Shown here: one piece after another, positions 1 through 7,959 of the stretch | Numbering within the stretch: position 1 is the first letter of the stretch | Layout: each line of letters opens with the position of its first letter | DNA from: Micromonospora chaiyaphumensis | GTDB lineage: Bacteria; Actinomycetota; Actinomycetes; Mycobacteriales; Micromonosporaceae | NCBI RefSeq assembly: GCF_900091435.1 | Contig: NZ_FMCS01000005.1 | Span: 248,001-312,000, forward strand | Reading direction: 5' to 3' | Length of the DNA stretch: 64,000 bases | Translations under genes and position numbers: made by a program | The notes under the pieces: model-generated | What the model saw: the letters and a program-made list of their open reading frames with translations, nothing else | The model's database searches: none | Told to the model about the DNA's origin: nothing

Positions 1-1413
1 TGCCTGGCCCAGGTGACCGTGGTGCTCGACAACACCGTGCTCACCGTGGCCGTGCCGGTGCTCACCACCGAGCTGGGCGCCAGCACCAGCGAGGTCCAGT
101 GGATCATCAACGCGTACGCCCTGGTCCTGTCCGGCCTGCTGATCAGCGCCGGCAGCGCGGCCGACCGGTACGGCCGGCGGCGGATGCTGCTGGCCGGGCT
201 GGTGCTGTTCGGGGCCGGCTCGCTGGCGGCCGGGCTGGCCACCACCACCGGCCAGCTCATCGCGGCCCGGGCCGGGATGGGTGTCGGCGGCGCGCTGCTG
301 GTCACGGCCACCCTGGCGGTGGCCGTGCAGGTGTTCGAGGGGCCGGCGCGGCAGCGGGCCATCGGGGTCTGGGCGGCGACCAGCGCGCTGGGCTTCGCGG
401 TCGGGCCACCGGTCGGCGGGACCATCCTGGCCCACCTGCCGTGGCAGGCCATCTTCCTGGTGAACGTGCCGGTGGTGCTGGTCTGCCTGGTGGCCGTCCG
501 GCTGCTGGTGCCGGAGTCCCGTAAGGCGGTCACCGGCCGCCTCGACGTGCTCGGCGTGCTGCTGTCGACGGCCGGGCTCACCGGTGTGGTCTGGGCGATC
601 ACCGCCGGGCCGGAGGAGGGCTGGGTCGCTCCGGCGGTGCTCGCCGCGGCCGTCGCGGGCGCCGTGCTGCTCGGCCTCTTCGTCGCCTGGGAACACCGCG
701 TCAGCGACCCGATGCTGGACATGGGGCTGTTCCGCGACCCCCGGTTCACCGGCGCGGTCTCCGGGGTCGTGCTGATCACCTTCGGTGCGACCGGCGCGCT
801 GTTCCTGCTCACCCAGCACCTGCAGTTCGTCCGCGGCTATCCGGCCTGGGAGGCCGGGCTTCGGATGGCGCCGTTCGCGCTGTCCATCGTGGTGCTCAAC
901 CTCACCGGGGTGGCCGCCGCGCTGATCCGCCGGATGGGACGGCCGGCCGCGGTCGCCGTCGGGATGGCACTGCTCGCCGTCGGCCTGCTGGCCGTCACGT
1001 ACACCCCCGGCGACGGGTATCCGGTGCTGCTCGGCGGCCTGCTGCTCATGGGTTCCGGCTGCGCGCTGGCCAATCCGGCGATCGTCGAGGCGGTGGTGAG
1101 CGCGCTGCCGCCGGAGCGGGCCGGCGCCGGGGCGGGTGTCGACGGCACGATGACCGAGGTCGGCGGCAGCCTGGGTGTCGCGGTGCTGGGCGCGGTGCTG
1201 AACGCGCGCTTCGCCGCCCTGCTGCCCGCCGCGGTGGCCGGGGCCGGCTCGTTCCCGGCCGCGCTGGCCGCCGCCGGCACCGACGGCGAGCGCGCGCTCG
1301 TCCGGGATGCCTTCCGGGTGGCACTGGAGACCGGGCAGACCGTGGGTGCGGCGGCCGTGCTGGCCGGTGGCCTGGTGACCGCGTACCTGCTGCACCGCGC
1401 CCGGCGCCGGTGA
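1..1413 (+). CDS. MFS drug-efflux transporter, DHA2 (EmrB/QacA) type, 5' end outside window
   Basis: Proton-driven multidrug exporter of the 14-helix DHA2 family in the cytoplasmic membrane. The reading frame is open from base 1 and the residues before the first possible start (GTG at 13) belong to the first helix, so the gene is cut by the window edge. Seen: the family motif LDNTV in helix 1, the loop motif DRYGRRR after helix 2, the antiporter motif GPPVGG in helix 5, and hydrophobic segments up to the C-terminus. The substrate cannot be told from sequence. The last codons form one arm of a strong terminator hairpin. No regulator is visible inside the window on this side. Confidence 0.9.
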   Translation, partial: CLAQVTVVLDNTVLTVAVPVLTTELGASTSEVQWIINAYALVLSGLLISAGSAADRYGRRRMLLAGLVLFGAGSLAAGLATTTGQLIAARAGMGVGGALLVTATLAVAVQVFEGPARQRAIGVWAATSALGFAVGPPVGGTILAHLPWQAIFLVNVPVVLVCLVAVRLLVPESRKAVTGRLDVLGVLLSTAGLTGVVWAITAGPEEGWVAPAVLAAAVAGAVLLGLFVAWEHRVSDPMLDMGLFRDPRFTGAVSGVVLITFGATGALFLLTQHLQFVRGYPAWEAGLRMAPFALSIVVLNLTGVAAALIRRMGRPAAVAVGMALLAVGLLAVTYTPGDGYPVLLGGLLLMGSGCALANPAIVEAVVSALPPERAGAGAGVDGTMTEVGGSLGVAVLGAVLNARFAALLPAAVAGAGSFPAALAAAGTDGERALVRDAFRVALETGQTVGAAAVLAGGLVTAYLLHRARRR

Positions 1414-1431
1414 CGGCGCCGGGCGCGGTGC
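1392..1431. terminator. Strong hairpin terminator overlapping the exporter stop codon
   Basis: A 17-bp perfect stem (1392-1408 with 1415-1431) has a 6-nt loop that contains the TGA of the exporter. It lies between convergent genes, so it can end transcription from both sides. There is no U tract, as is usual for intrinsic terminators in high-GC actinomycetes. Confidence 0.75.
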
Positions 1432-1435
1432 GGGG

Positions 1436-2083
1436 TCAGGCGGCGGTGGACCAGATGGCGCGGAACGCCGCGGCCTCGCCCGCCAGCCACTGCTCGACCT
1501 GCTCCGGCTTGACGTCGGCCGGCATCCGGTGGGACTCGCCGCGCCGGACGTCGACCAGCACCGGCTCGGCGTGCGGCAGGACCGCGTCCATGTGCCGGGC
1601 CATCAGGTGCAGGGTCGCGAGGGTGGTCTCCTCACTCGGCGGGGCCTCGTCGAAGTGCAGACGGATCGCCTCGGCGCGACCGTCGGCGTAGCGCACGCCG
1701 AACTGCGGGTTGATCTTCACGGGCAGGTCGCCCAGCATCGCGAGGGCGTCGCGGGTCTGCGCCAGGTCGACGCCGGCCGGCTCGCCGAGCGAGTGCAGCC
1801 ACGTGGTCGCACCGGGCACCAGCGCCTCGTAGAGCGGGCGCCAGCGCGGCTTGACCAGGTCGGCCACCTGGGCCAGGTGCGTGCCGCCGGTGTGGAAGGC
1901 GACGTCGGCCTTGAGTGCCTTGACGAACTGGCCGTGCGGGTTGAACCCGTGCCGGCTCGCCCGCTGCTTGCGCAGGCCGCCGACGAAGGTGGCCTTGGTG
2001 GGCCCGGTGCGGTCCACGTAGCGGGTGAACCCGAGGAGGGTGGCGTAGGGGGTGACGGGGGCGGCGGAGGTGGGCGCGGTCAC
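1436..2083 (-). CDS. Conserved hypothetical protein
   Basis: I do not recognise a domain. The product is 215 residues, soluble, without signal peptide or membrane helix, and mixed alpha/beta in appearance. The GTG at 2083 is preferred over the ATG at 2089 because GGGAGG directly abuts that ATG but lies 6 nt before the GTG. Distinct features are an N-terminal stretch rich in K/R (TKATFVGGLRKQR) and a central Trp/Pro-containing segment. It stands alone, convergent with the exporter, and its promoter region carries a 26-bp AT-rich palindrome, suggesting repression by a TetR- or MarR-type protein encoded elsewhere. Function unknown. Confidence 0.7.
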   Translation of the reverse strand: MTAPTSAAPVTPYATLLGFTRYVDRTGPTKATFVGGLRKQRASRHGFNPHGQFVKALKADVAFHTGGTHLAQVADLVKPRWRPLYEALVPGATTWLHSLGEPAGVDLAQTRDALAMLGDLPVKINPQFGVRYADGRAEAIRLHFDEAPPSEETTLATLHLMARHMDAVLPHAEPVLVDVRRGESHRMPADVKPEQVEQWLAGEAAAFRAIWSTAA

Positions 2084-2106
2084 GAGCATCCTCCCAGGTC
2101 AAAAGC

Positions 2107-2132
2107 TCGATTAGTACATACATTCTAATCGA
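2107..2132. promoter_or_regulatory. AT-rich palindromic operator candidate
   Basis: TCGATTAG at 2107-2114 and CTAATCGA at 2125-2132 are perfect inverted arms around a 10-nt core. On the minus strand the core region supplies TAGAAT, a good -10 for the gene starting at 2083, so a protein bound here would block that promoter. The AT-richness stands out against the surrounding DNA. Confidence 0.5.
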
Positions 2133-2235
2133 CGGGTCTGACATCGCCCAGGGATGGAGGCGGGCTCTCAGAAGGCGGCGGAAAATCTTGTTCCGGGCCG
2201 GCAACCCTTCGGGCGCGCGAGGGCTGGACAGGGGT

Positions 2236-2688
2236 ATGACGCACCTCATCGGCTCACGGATTCTCGTACCCGCTGCTCTCGTCGCGGTCGCCGCGGCGGC
2301 CGGCTGCACCGTCGCCCGGCCGGACGCCTCCGCGCCACCGGCACCGTCCTCGTCCCCGTCCCGTCCGGCGTCGACCTCGCCGTCGGGGCCGCCCACCATG
2401 GCGACGAGTGAGCGTCCCGAGGGTGGCTGCCCGGTCACGGCCGCGACGCTGGATCGGGTGCCCGGGCTGCCGGGCGGCTACCGGATCGCCGCGGACACCG
2501 TGGACTGCTGGAAGGGCTGGGCCACGGGTTGGGACCGGAACCAGCAGGGCGACGGCATGTACCTGTTCCGGTACAGCACCAGCCAGGGCTGGCGGGTGCA
2601 CGGGCAGGGCAGCGCGTTCGACTGCGCGACGCTGGGCATCCCGAAGGACCCGGACGACCCCCCACCGTTCTGCTCGTTCGGCGGCTAG
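2236..2688 (+). CDS. Secreted lipoprotein with four-cysteine domain
   Basis: 150 residues. The ATG at 2236 gives a typical lipoprotein signal (THLIGSR charged start, hydrophobic run, lipobox AAGC with Cys24), so the product should be anchored to the outer face of the membrane. A Ser/Pro/Thr-rich linker follows, then a domain of about 90 residues with four cysteines (in GGC, VDC, FDC and PFC), probably two disulfides. I know no family for it. The same domain, nearly identical in DNA, forms the C-terminus of the membrane protein at 3324-3929, on the other side of the sigma factor gene. The gene may belong to that sigma/membrane-protein signalling unit. An upstream in-frame ATG at 2188 would spoil the signal peptide. 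Confidence 0.75.
   Translation: MTHLIGSRILVPAALVAVAAAAGCTVARPDASAPPAPSSSPSRPASTSPSGPPTMATSERPEGGCPVTAATLDRVPGLPGGYRIAADTVDCWKGWATGWDRNQQGDGMYLFRYSTSQGWRVHGQGSAFDCATLGIPKDPDDPPPFCSFGG
2351..2676 (+). repeat. Direct repeat copy 1 (four-cysteine domain)
   Basis: 326 bp, aligned without gaps to 3601-3926 at a fixed offset of 1250; I count 11 mismatches. It encodes the linker end and cysteine domain of the lipoprotein. The copies diverge right after the codons for CS, where copy 1 reads on for three residues (FGG). Confidence 0.9.
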
Positions 2689-2706
2689 TGGTGCGGGGAT
2701 AGTTCA

Positions 2707-3327
2707 ATGTCCGTGCGTGTTCCGACGACGGCGGACCGGAGCGATGGTGGCCGACCAGCGGCGGATCGGGTTGCCCCGATGATGAGGAAGCGCATCGGAC
2801 CGGAGGATCCGGCCGAGGCCGACTTCTGCGCGTTCGTCCGGGCCCGGACGCCGGCGCTGCAGCGCACGGCGTTCCTCCTGACCGGCGATCGGCACCTCGC
2901 CGAGGACCTGGTGCAGGATGCGCTGGCACGCACCCATCGGGCGCTGCACCGGCTCGCCGACGAGGGACATTTCGAGGCCTACACCCGCACCGCGATGTAC
3001 CACCTGCACATCCGTCGCTGGCGGCGGACCCGGCTCGCCGAGAGCCTGCCCGGAGAACTGGCCGACCTGGCCCAACCGGACAGTGATCACGCGGGTCGCG
3101 TCGACCTGCGGATCTCGCTGCACCGGGCACTGGCCCAGCTCACCCGCCGCCAACGCGCGGTGCTGGTGCTGCGCTTCTTCGAGGACCGCACCGAGGCCGA
3201 GGCCGCCGACCTGCTGTCCTGCTCGGTCGGCACGATCAAGAGCCAGACGAGCAAGGCCCTGGCACGGCTGCGGACGGTCGCGCCCGAGCTGCTGCCCGCC
3301 GCGGAGCCGAAGGGAGGGTCCCGATGA
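2707..3327 (+). CDS. ECF-type RNA polymerase sigma factor (SigE-like family of actinomycetes)
   Basis: 206 residues. Region 2 lies at about residues 38-105 (LAEDLVQDALARTHRAL is the core-binding helix) and region 4 at about 137-195, with a helix-turn-helix ending in GTIKSQTSKALARLR. It directs RNA polymerase to a small regulon, typically for envelope or secretion stress. The start at 2707 has GGGGA seven bases upstream; ATG at 2779 (MMRKRIG) is a plausible shorter start. Its stop overlaps the start of the next gene (ATGA at 3324-3327), so sigma factor and membrane protein are translationally coupled, the usual arrangement of a sigma factor with its regulator. Confidence 0.88.
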   Translation: MSVRVPTTADRSDGGRPAADRVAPMMRKRIGPEDPAEADFCAFVRARTPALQRTAFLLTGDRHLAEDLVQDALARTHRALHRLADEGHFEAYTRTAMYHLHIRRWRRTRLAESLPGELADLAQPDSDHAGRVDLRISLHRALAQLTRRQRAVLVLRFFEDRTEAEAADLLSCSVGTIKSQTSKALARLRTVAPELLPAAEPKGGSR

Positions 3328-3929
3328 CCGACGACTTCACCCGGCTGCGCGGCGCCATGAACGAGCTGGCCGAGCACGGCGGCAGCCCCGACCTGTACGA
3401 GCGCGCGTTGCACACGTCCCGCCGGTTGCGCCGGCGCCGCGCCATCGCCACGGGGGCCGCCGCAGCCGCCGGCGTGGCGGCGGTCGTCACCGGCGCGGCC
3501 CTGTCGGCCGGCGTCCCCGGCCCCACCCCGCCACCGGGCGCCGACGCACCGCCGGCTGCCCCCACCACCGAGCCCTCGCCGCACCGGACCTCCACGTCAC
3601 CGTCCCCGTCCCGTCCGGCGTCGACGTCCCCGTCCGGGCCGCCCACCACGACGGCGAGTGAGCGTCCCGAGGGTGGCTGCCCGGTCACGGCGGCGACGCT
3701 GGATCGGGTGCCCGGGCTGCCGGGCGGCTACCGGATCGCCGCGGACACCGTGGACTGCTGGAAGGGCTGGGCCACGGGTTGGGACCCTCACCAGCAGGGC
3801 GACGGCATGTACCTGTTCCGGTACAGCACCAGCCACGGCTGGCGGGTGCACGGGCAGGGCAGCGCGTTCGACTGCGCGACGCTGGGCATCCCGAAGGACC
3901 CGGACGACCCCCCACCGTTCTGCTCGTAG
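3324..3929 (+). CDS. Putative membrane regulator of the ECF sigma factor with outer four-cysteine domain
   Basis: 201 residues: a short cytoplasmic N-terminus (about 1-38, ending RRLRRRR), one membrane helix (about 40-62), a Pro/Thr-rich linker (65-110) and the four-cysteine outer domain also found in the upstream lipoprotein. Layout and coupling to the sigma gene resemble anti-sigma-type proteins, but I see no zinc-binding HxxxCxxC motif, so that role is inferred from context only. The outer domain is nearly identical in DNA to that of the lipoprotein, which suggests a recent duplication or conversion and perhaps sensing of the same ligand or a homotypic interaction. Confidence 0.7.
   Translation: MTDDFTRLRGAMNELAEHGGSPDLYERALHTSRRLRRRRAIATGAAAAAGVAAVVTGAALSAGVPGPTPPPGADAPPAAPTTEPSPHRTSTSPSPSRPASTSPSGPPTTTASERPEGGCPVTAATLDRVPGLPGGYRIAADTVDCWKGWATGWDPHQQGDGMYLFRYSTSHGWRVHGQGSAFDCATLGIPKDPDDPPPFCS
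3601..3926 (+). repeat. Direct repeat copy 2 (four-cysteine domain)
   Basis: Second copy of the 326-bp repeat at 2351-2676. Four of the 11 differences fall in one short stretch (GGAA/CTCA and the nearby AGG/ACG), the rest mostly in the linker. It ends with TAG directly after the CS codons. Confidence 0.9.
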
Positions 3930-3950
3930 GGCGGCCGTCCGGGCGCTGGC

Positions 3951-6455
3951 CTACAGCTGCCCGACGTCGGTGATCCGGACGGCGGCGGCGCCCGCCTCGT
4001 CGGAGGCCGCGAGATCGATCTCAGCGCTGATGCCCCAGTCGTGGTCGCCCTCCGGGTCGTCCAGGATCTGGCGTACGGTCCACTTCTCCCGGCCCTGCTC
4101 GATCATCAGCAGCGCCGGCCCGCGCGCGTCCGGCCCCACCCCGATCGAGTCGTACGCCTCGAAGTACGGCTCCAGCGCGTCCGCCCACGCGTCCGCGTGC
4201 CAGCCGTTCTCGCCGTCCAGCTCCCCGAGCAGGTCCCAGCGCCGCAGCGCGGCCAGCTCGACCCGGCGGAACAGCGCGTTGCGCACCAGCACCCGGAAGG
4301 CCCGGGCGTTGCGGGTGACCGCCGGCGGCCGGTCGTCCAGCGACGCGGCCACCTCCGCGACGTCGGACGGGTTGCGCAGCCGCTCCCACTCGTCGATCAG
4401 GCTGGAGTCGACCTGGCGCACCAGCTCGCCCAGCCACTCGATGAGGTCGGCCAGCTCCTCGGTCCGGGCGTCCTCGGGGACGGTCTGCCGCAGCGCCTTG
4501 TACGCGTCCGCGAGGTAGCGCAGCACCAGCCCCTCGGAGCGGGACAGGCCGTAGAACTGGACGTACTCGGTGAACGTCATGGCCCGCTCGTACATGTCGC
4601 GGACCACGGACTTGGGGGAGAGCTGGTGGTCGGCGACCCAGGGGTGGCCCTGCCGGTACATCTCGTACGCCGACTCCAGCAGCTCGGCGAGGGGCTTCGG
4701 CCAGGTCACCTCGTCGAGGAGTTCGAGGCGGGCCTCGTACTCGATGCCCTCGGCCTTCATGGCGGCGACCGCCTCGCCGCGGGCCTTGAACTGCTGTGCG
4801 GAGAGCACCTGACGCGGGTCGTCCAGGATCGACTCGATCACGCTGAGCACGTCGAGCGCGTACGACGGGGACTCCCGGTCGAGCAGCTCGACGGTGGCCA
4901 GGGCGAGCGGGGAGAGCGGCTGGTTGAGCGCGAAGTCGAGCTGGAGATCGACGGTGAGCCGCACCCGCCGGCCCTGCTCGTCCGGCTCGGGCAGTTCCTC
5001 GACCACGCCGCCGGCCCGCAGCGCCCGGTAGATGGCGATGGCCCGGCGGATGTGCCGGCGCTGCGCGGCCGGGTCCTCGTGGTTGTCGGTGAGCAGGTGC
5101 CGCATCGACGCGAACGCGTCGCCGGGGCGGCCGATGACGTTGAGCAGCATCGAGTGGCTGACCTGGAAGCTGGAGGTCAGCGGCTCGGGCTCGGCCTCGA
5201 CCAGGCGCTGGAAGGTGGGTTCGCCCCAGCCGATCGAGCCCTCCGGCGGCTTCTTCTTCACCACCTTGCGGCGCTTCTTGGGATCGTCGCCCGCCTTGGC
5301 GAGGGCCTTCTCGTTCTCGATGACGTGCTCGGGGGCCTGCACCACGACCCGGCCCAGGGTGTCGAACCCGGCCCGCCCGGCCCGGCCGGCGATCTGGTGG
5401 AACTCGCGGGCCTTGAGCAGCCGGGTCCGGGTGCCGTCGTACTTCGACAGGCCGGTGAAGAGCACGGTGCGGATCGGCACGTTGATGCCGACGCCGAGCG
5501 TGTCGGTGCCGCAGATGACCTTGAGCAGCCCGGCCTGGGCCAGGGTCTCGACGAGGCGGCGGTACTTGGGCAGCATGCCGGCGTGGTGCACGCCGATGCC
5601 GTGCCGCACCAGCCGGGACAGGGTCCTGCCGAAGCCCGAGGTGAACCGGAAGTTGCCGATCGCGCTCGCGATCATGTCCTTCTCGGCCCGGGTGCAGACG
5701 TTCACGCTCATCAGCGCCTGGGCGCGCTCCAGCGCGGCGGCCTGGGTGAAGTGCACGACGTAGACCGGGGCCTGCTTGGTGTTCAGCAGCTCCTCGAGGG
5801 TCTCGTGCAGCGGCGTCATCGCGTACGAGAAGAGGAGCGGGACCGGCCGCTCGGCCGAGCGGACGACGGCGGTCGGCCGCCCGGTGCGCCGGGTCAGGTC
5901 GTCCACGAAGCGGGTGGTGTCGCCGAGCGTGGCGGACATCAGGACGAACTGGGCCTGCGGCAGTTCGATGAGCGGCACCTGCCAGGCCCAGCCCCGGTCG
6001 GGCTCGGCGTAGAAGTGGAACTCGTCCATGATCACCTGGCCGACGTCGGCCCGGGCGCCCTCGCGCAGCGCCAGGTTGGCCAGGATCTCCGCGGTGCAGC
6101 AGATGATCGGGGCGTCGGCGTTGACGCTGGCGTCGCCGGTGAGCATGCCGACGTTCTCCGCGCCGAAGACCTCGCAGAGGGCGAAGAACTTCTCCGAGAC
6201 CAGGGCCTTGATCGGCGCGGTGTAGAAGGTGGTGCGGTCGTCGGCCAGCGCGGCGAAGTGCGCGGCGATCGCCACCAGGCTCTTGCCCGAGCCGGTCGGC
6301 GTATTCATGATCACGTTCGCGCCGGAGACGATCTCGATGACCGCCTCCTCCTGGTGGGGGTAGAGGGCGAAGCCGCGCTCGGACGCCCAGCCGGCGAACG
6401 CGTCGTAGAGGGTGTCGGGGTCGGCGCTCTTCGGCAGCGCGGCGGTGAGAGTCAT
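3951..6455 (-). CDS. Ski2-like DEAD/DEAH-box helicase with C-terminal DUF3516-type region
   Basis: 834 residues. ATP-dependent nucleic-acid unwinding. Motifs in order: Walker A TPTGSGKS (about residue 45), PIKAL (motif Ia), DEFHFY (motif II, an EFH variant), MSATLGDT (motif III), and QIAGRAGRAGFDT (motif VI) near residue 370. The C-terminal 400 residues are helical and match what I know of the actinobacterial DUF3516 helicases. The ATG at 6455 is chosen because GGGAG lies just upstream and the conserved sequence begins there, although the frame stays open further up. The substrate (RNA or DNA) is not known. It stands convergent to the sigma operon, with 21 bp between stop codons. Confidence 0.9.
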   Translation of the reverse strand: MTLTAALPKSADPDTLYDAFAGWASERGFALYPHQEEAVIEIVSGANVIMNTPTGSGKSLVAIAAHFAALADDRTTFYTAPIKALVSEKFFALCEVFGAENVGMLTGDASVNADAPIICCTAEILANLALREGARADVGQVIMDEFHFYAEPDRGWAWQVPLIELPQAQFVLMSATLGDTTRFVDDLTRRTGRPTAVVRSAERPVPLLFSYAMTPLHETLEELLNTKQAPVYVVHFTQAAALERAQALMSVNVCTRAEKDMIASAIGNFRFTSGFGRTLSRLVRHGIGVHHAGMLPKYRRLVETLAQAGLLKVICGTDTLGVGINVPIRTVLFTGLSKYDGTRTRLLKAREFHQIAGRAGRAGFDTLGRVVVQAPEHVIENEKALAKAGDDPKKRRKVVKKKPPEGSIGWGEPTFQRLVEAEPEPLTSSFQVSHSMLLNVIGRPGDAFASMRHLLTDNHEDPAAQRRHIRRAIAIYRALRAGGVVEELPEPDEQGRRVRLTVDLQLDFALNQPLSPLALATVELLDRESPSYALDVLSVIESILDDPRQVLSAQQFKARGEAVAAMKAEGIEYEARLELLDEVTWPKPLAELLESAYEMYRQGHPWVADHQLSPKSVVRDMYERAMTFTEYVQFYGLSRSEGLVLRYLADAYKALRQTVPEDARTEELADLIEWLGELVRQVDSSLIDEWERLRNPSDVAEVAASLDDRPPAVTRNARAFRVLVRNALFRRVELAALRRWDLLGELDGENGWHADAWADALEPYFEAYDSIGVGPDARGPALLMIEQGREKWTVRQILDDPEGDHDWGISAEIDLAASDEAGAAAVRITDVGQL

Positions 6456-6502
6456 GGCGGCTCCCATCGTGCCTGGATCATGGGCCGCCGCGCCAACCGG
6501 GT

Positions 6503-7207
6503 TCAGCGCCGCCGGTGCACCAGGTCGAAGATCTCCCGCCCGGCGGTCAGCGCCCGCCGCTCGAACTTGGTCACCGGCCGGTGCGCCGGGCGGGGCGCGA
6601 AACCGCCGTGCACGTCGATCAGCTCCGGGTCGGCGGTCAGCGTCTCCCGCATCGACTCGGCGTACTCGGCCCAGTCGGTCGCGCAGTGCAGCGTCCCGCC
6701 GGGGACCAGCCGGGAGCGCAGCAGAGCCACGTGCGCCGGCTGGATGATCCGCCGCTTGTGGTGGCGGGTCTTCGGCCACGGGTCGGGGAAGAAGACGTGG
6801 ACCGCGTCGAGGCAGCCCTCCGGCATGGCCCGCACCAGGTCCAGCGCGTCGCCCTTGGCCACCCGCACGTTGTCCAGGCCGTGCCGTTCGACCAGGTCGA
6901 GCAGGTTGGCGATTCCGGGCGTGTGCACCTCAACCGCCAGATAGTGTCGGTCCGGGTCGGCGGCCGCCATCGCCGCGGTGGCGTCGCCCATGCCGGAGCC
7001 GATCTCCAGCACCAGCGGCGCCCGCCGTCCGAACAGCGCCGCCGGATCGCACGGCCCGTCCAGGTCGTCGATCTCCAGGCCGTACGCGGGCCAGAGCCGG
7101 GCCAGCGCGTCGCGCTGCCGGTCGCTCATCCGCCCGCGCCGCGGGTGGAAGGTGCGGATACGGGAGGCGTGGGCCGGCGGCGCGGCGCTGAAGTCGGTGG
7201 AGGTCAC
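6503..7207 (-). CDS. trmB: tRNA (guanine-N7-)-methyltransferase TrmB
   Basis: 234 residues. Transfers a methyl group from SAM to N7 of G46 in tRNA. The SAM site is LEIGSGMGDATAAMA (about residues 68-82), followed by the acidic VEVH, and the diagnostic PDPWPKTRHHKRRI lies near 145-160; a late T/DW segment (CATDWAEYAESM) is also typical. Length and motif order are normal for the family. It lies upstream of the helicase on the same strand with a gap of about 47 bp, so the two may be co-transcribed. Confidence 0.95.
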   Translation of the reverse strand: MTSTDFSAAPPAHASRIRTFHPRRGRMSDRQRDALARLWPAYGLEIDDLDGPCDPAALFGRRAPLVLEIGSGMGDATAAMAAADPDRHYLAVEVHTPGIANLLDLVERHGLDNVRVAKGDALDLVRAMPEGCLDAVHVFFPDPWPKTRHHKRRIIQPAHVALLRSRLVPGGTLHCATDWAEYAESMRETLTADPELIDVHGGFAPRPAHRPVTKFERRALTAGREIFDLVHRRR

Positions 7208-7333
7208 AGCGACCCGAGCGTACGCGACCGGCGGAGCGGATCGGATGTGACGGACGGCCGGGGGTGAGAGGATTCATCCCGTACGGCAGGACGGGTGGCC
7301 CGCCGCCCGACACCGCTGAGGCCGGGAGGGGGC

Positions 7334-7951
7334 ATGGTGTCAGTCACCGGACGTGCGGCGCTGCTGGTCGCGGCCGCCGCGTGCACCGCCCCCCTGGTCG
7401 GCGCGGTGCCCGCCCACGCCGCCCCGCCCGCTGCCGCCCTCTGGTCTGCCGCCCTCGGGTCTGCCGGCTCGGTGGTCGCCGCCGAGCCCGTGCCCGGCCA
7501 GCCGGAGACCCAGCCGTCGCCCGCCGACGTGATCTTCGTGGAGGTGACCCCGAGCACCGTCGAGGCCGGTTTCCTGGTCGGCATCCGGGCGAGCTGCCGG
7601 GACAACTCGGTGCCGGCCACCGTGGTCTCCGACGCGTTCGGCCGGGTCCAGGTGCAGCCGCAGCGGGGCCTGCTCACCGCCTCGCCGATGGTCCGGGACC
7701 GCACGCGACCGGGCAACTACCGGGTCAAGCTGGAGTGCCCGGGCGGGCAGACCGCGTCGACCATGCTCCAGGTGGTCAAGCGGGTGCAGCCCAGCCGAGG
7801 CCCGGCGACCGGCTTCGGCGGCACCGCCGGCGGCGGGTTCGGCGGGCTGCTCGTGCCGGTCGGGCTCGCGCTGACCGTGGCCGGCGCGGTGGTCGGCGTG
7901 GTCGCGTCCCGCCGACAGCCCCGTCTCCTCCGTGGCGCCGCCCGGCGCTGA
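7334..7951 (+). CDS. Secreted surface protein with C-terminal membrane anchor, partner of the sortase
   Basis: 205 residues. N-terminal signal peptide (TGRAALLVAAAACTAPLVGA, cleavage near AHA-AP), an extracellular middle of about 120 residues with an Ig-like, beta-rich look (FVEVTPSTVEAGFLVGIRA), and a C-terminal helix (about 170-193) followed by RRQPRLLRGAARR. That tail resembles a sortase-substrate or stop-transfer anchor, but I see no clear LPxTG-like motif before it. GGGAGGGGG directly precedes the start. The sortase gene follows after 8 bp, so the two are an operon and probably enzyme and client. Confidence 0.7.
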   Translation: MVSVTGRAALLVAAAACTAPLVGAVPAHAAPPAAALWSAALGSAGSVVAAEPVPGQPETQPSPADVIFVEVTPSTVEAGFLVGIRASCRDNSVPATVVSDAFGRVQVQPQRGLLTASPMVRDRTRPGNYRVKLECPGGQTASTMLQVVKRVQPSRGPATGFGGTAGGGFGGLLVPVGLALTVAGAVVGVVASRRQPRLLRGAARR

Positions 7952-7959
7952 GCCCCGCC

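Noticed and set aside
3324..3929. Zinc-binding anti-sigma factor (ZAS) assignment
   Set aside because: Position is right but the cytoplasmic part is short and lacks the HxxxCxxC motif; kept as a putative regulator only.
4008..4025. 12-bp palindrome GAGATCGATCTC
   Set aside because: Lies inside helicase coding sequence with no nearby start; probably chance.
4041..6944. A 967-codon open frame on the plus strand opposite the helicase and trmB
   Set aside because: It mirrors the codon periodicity of the minus-strand genes, its product is low-complexity and has no domain; the helicase motifs prove the other strand.
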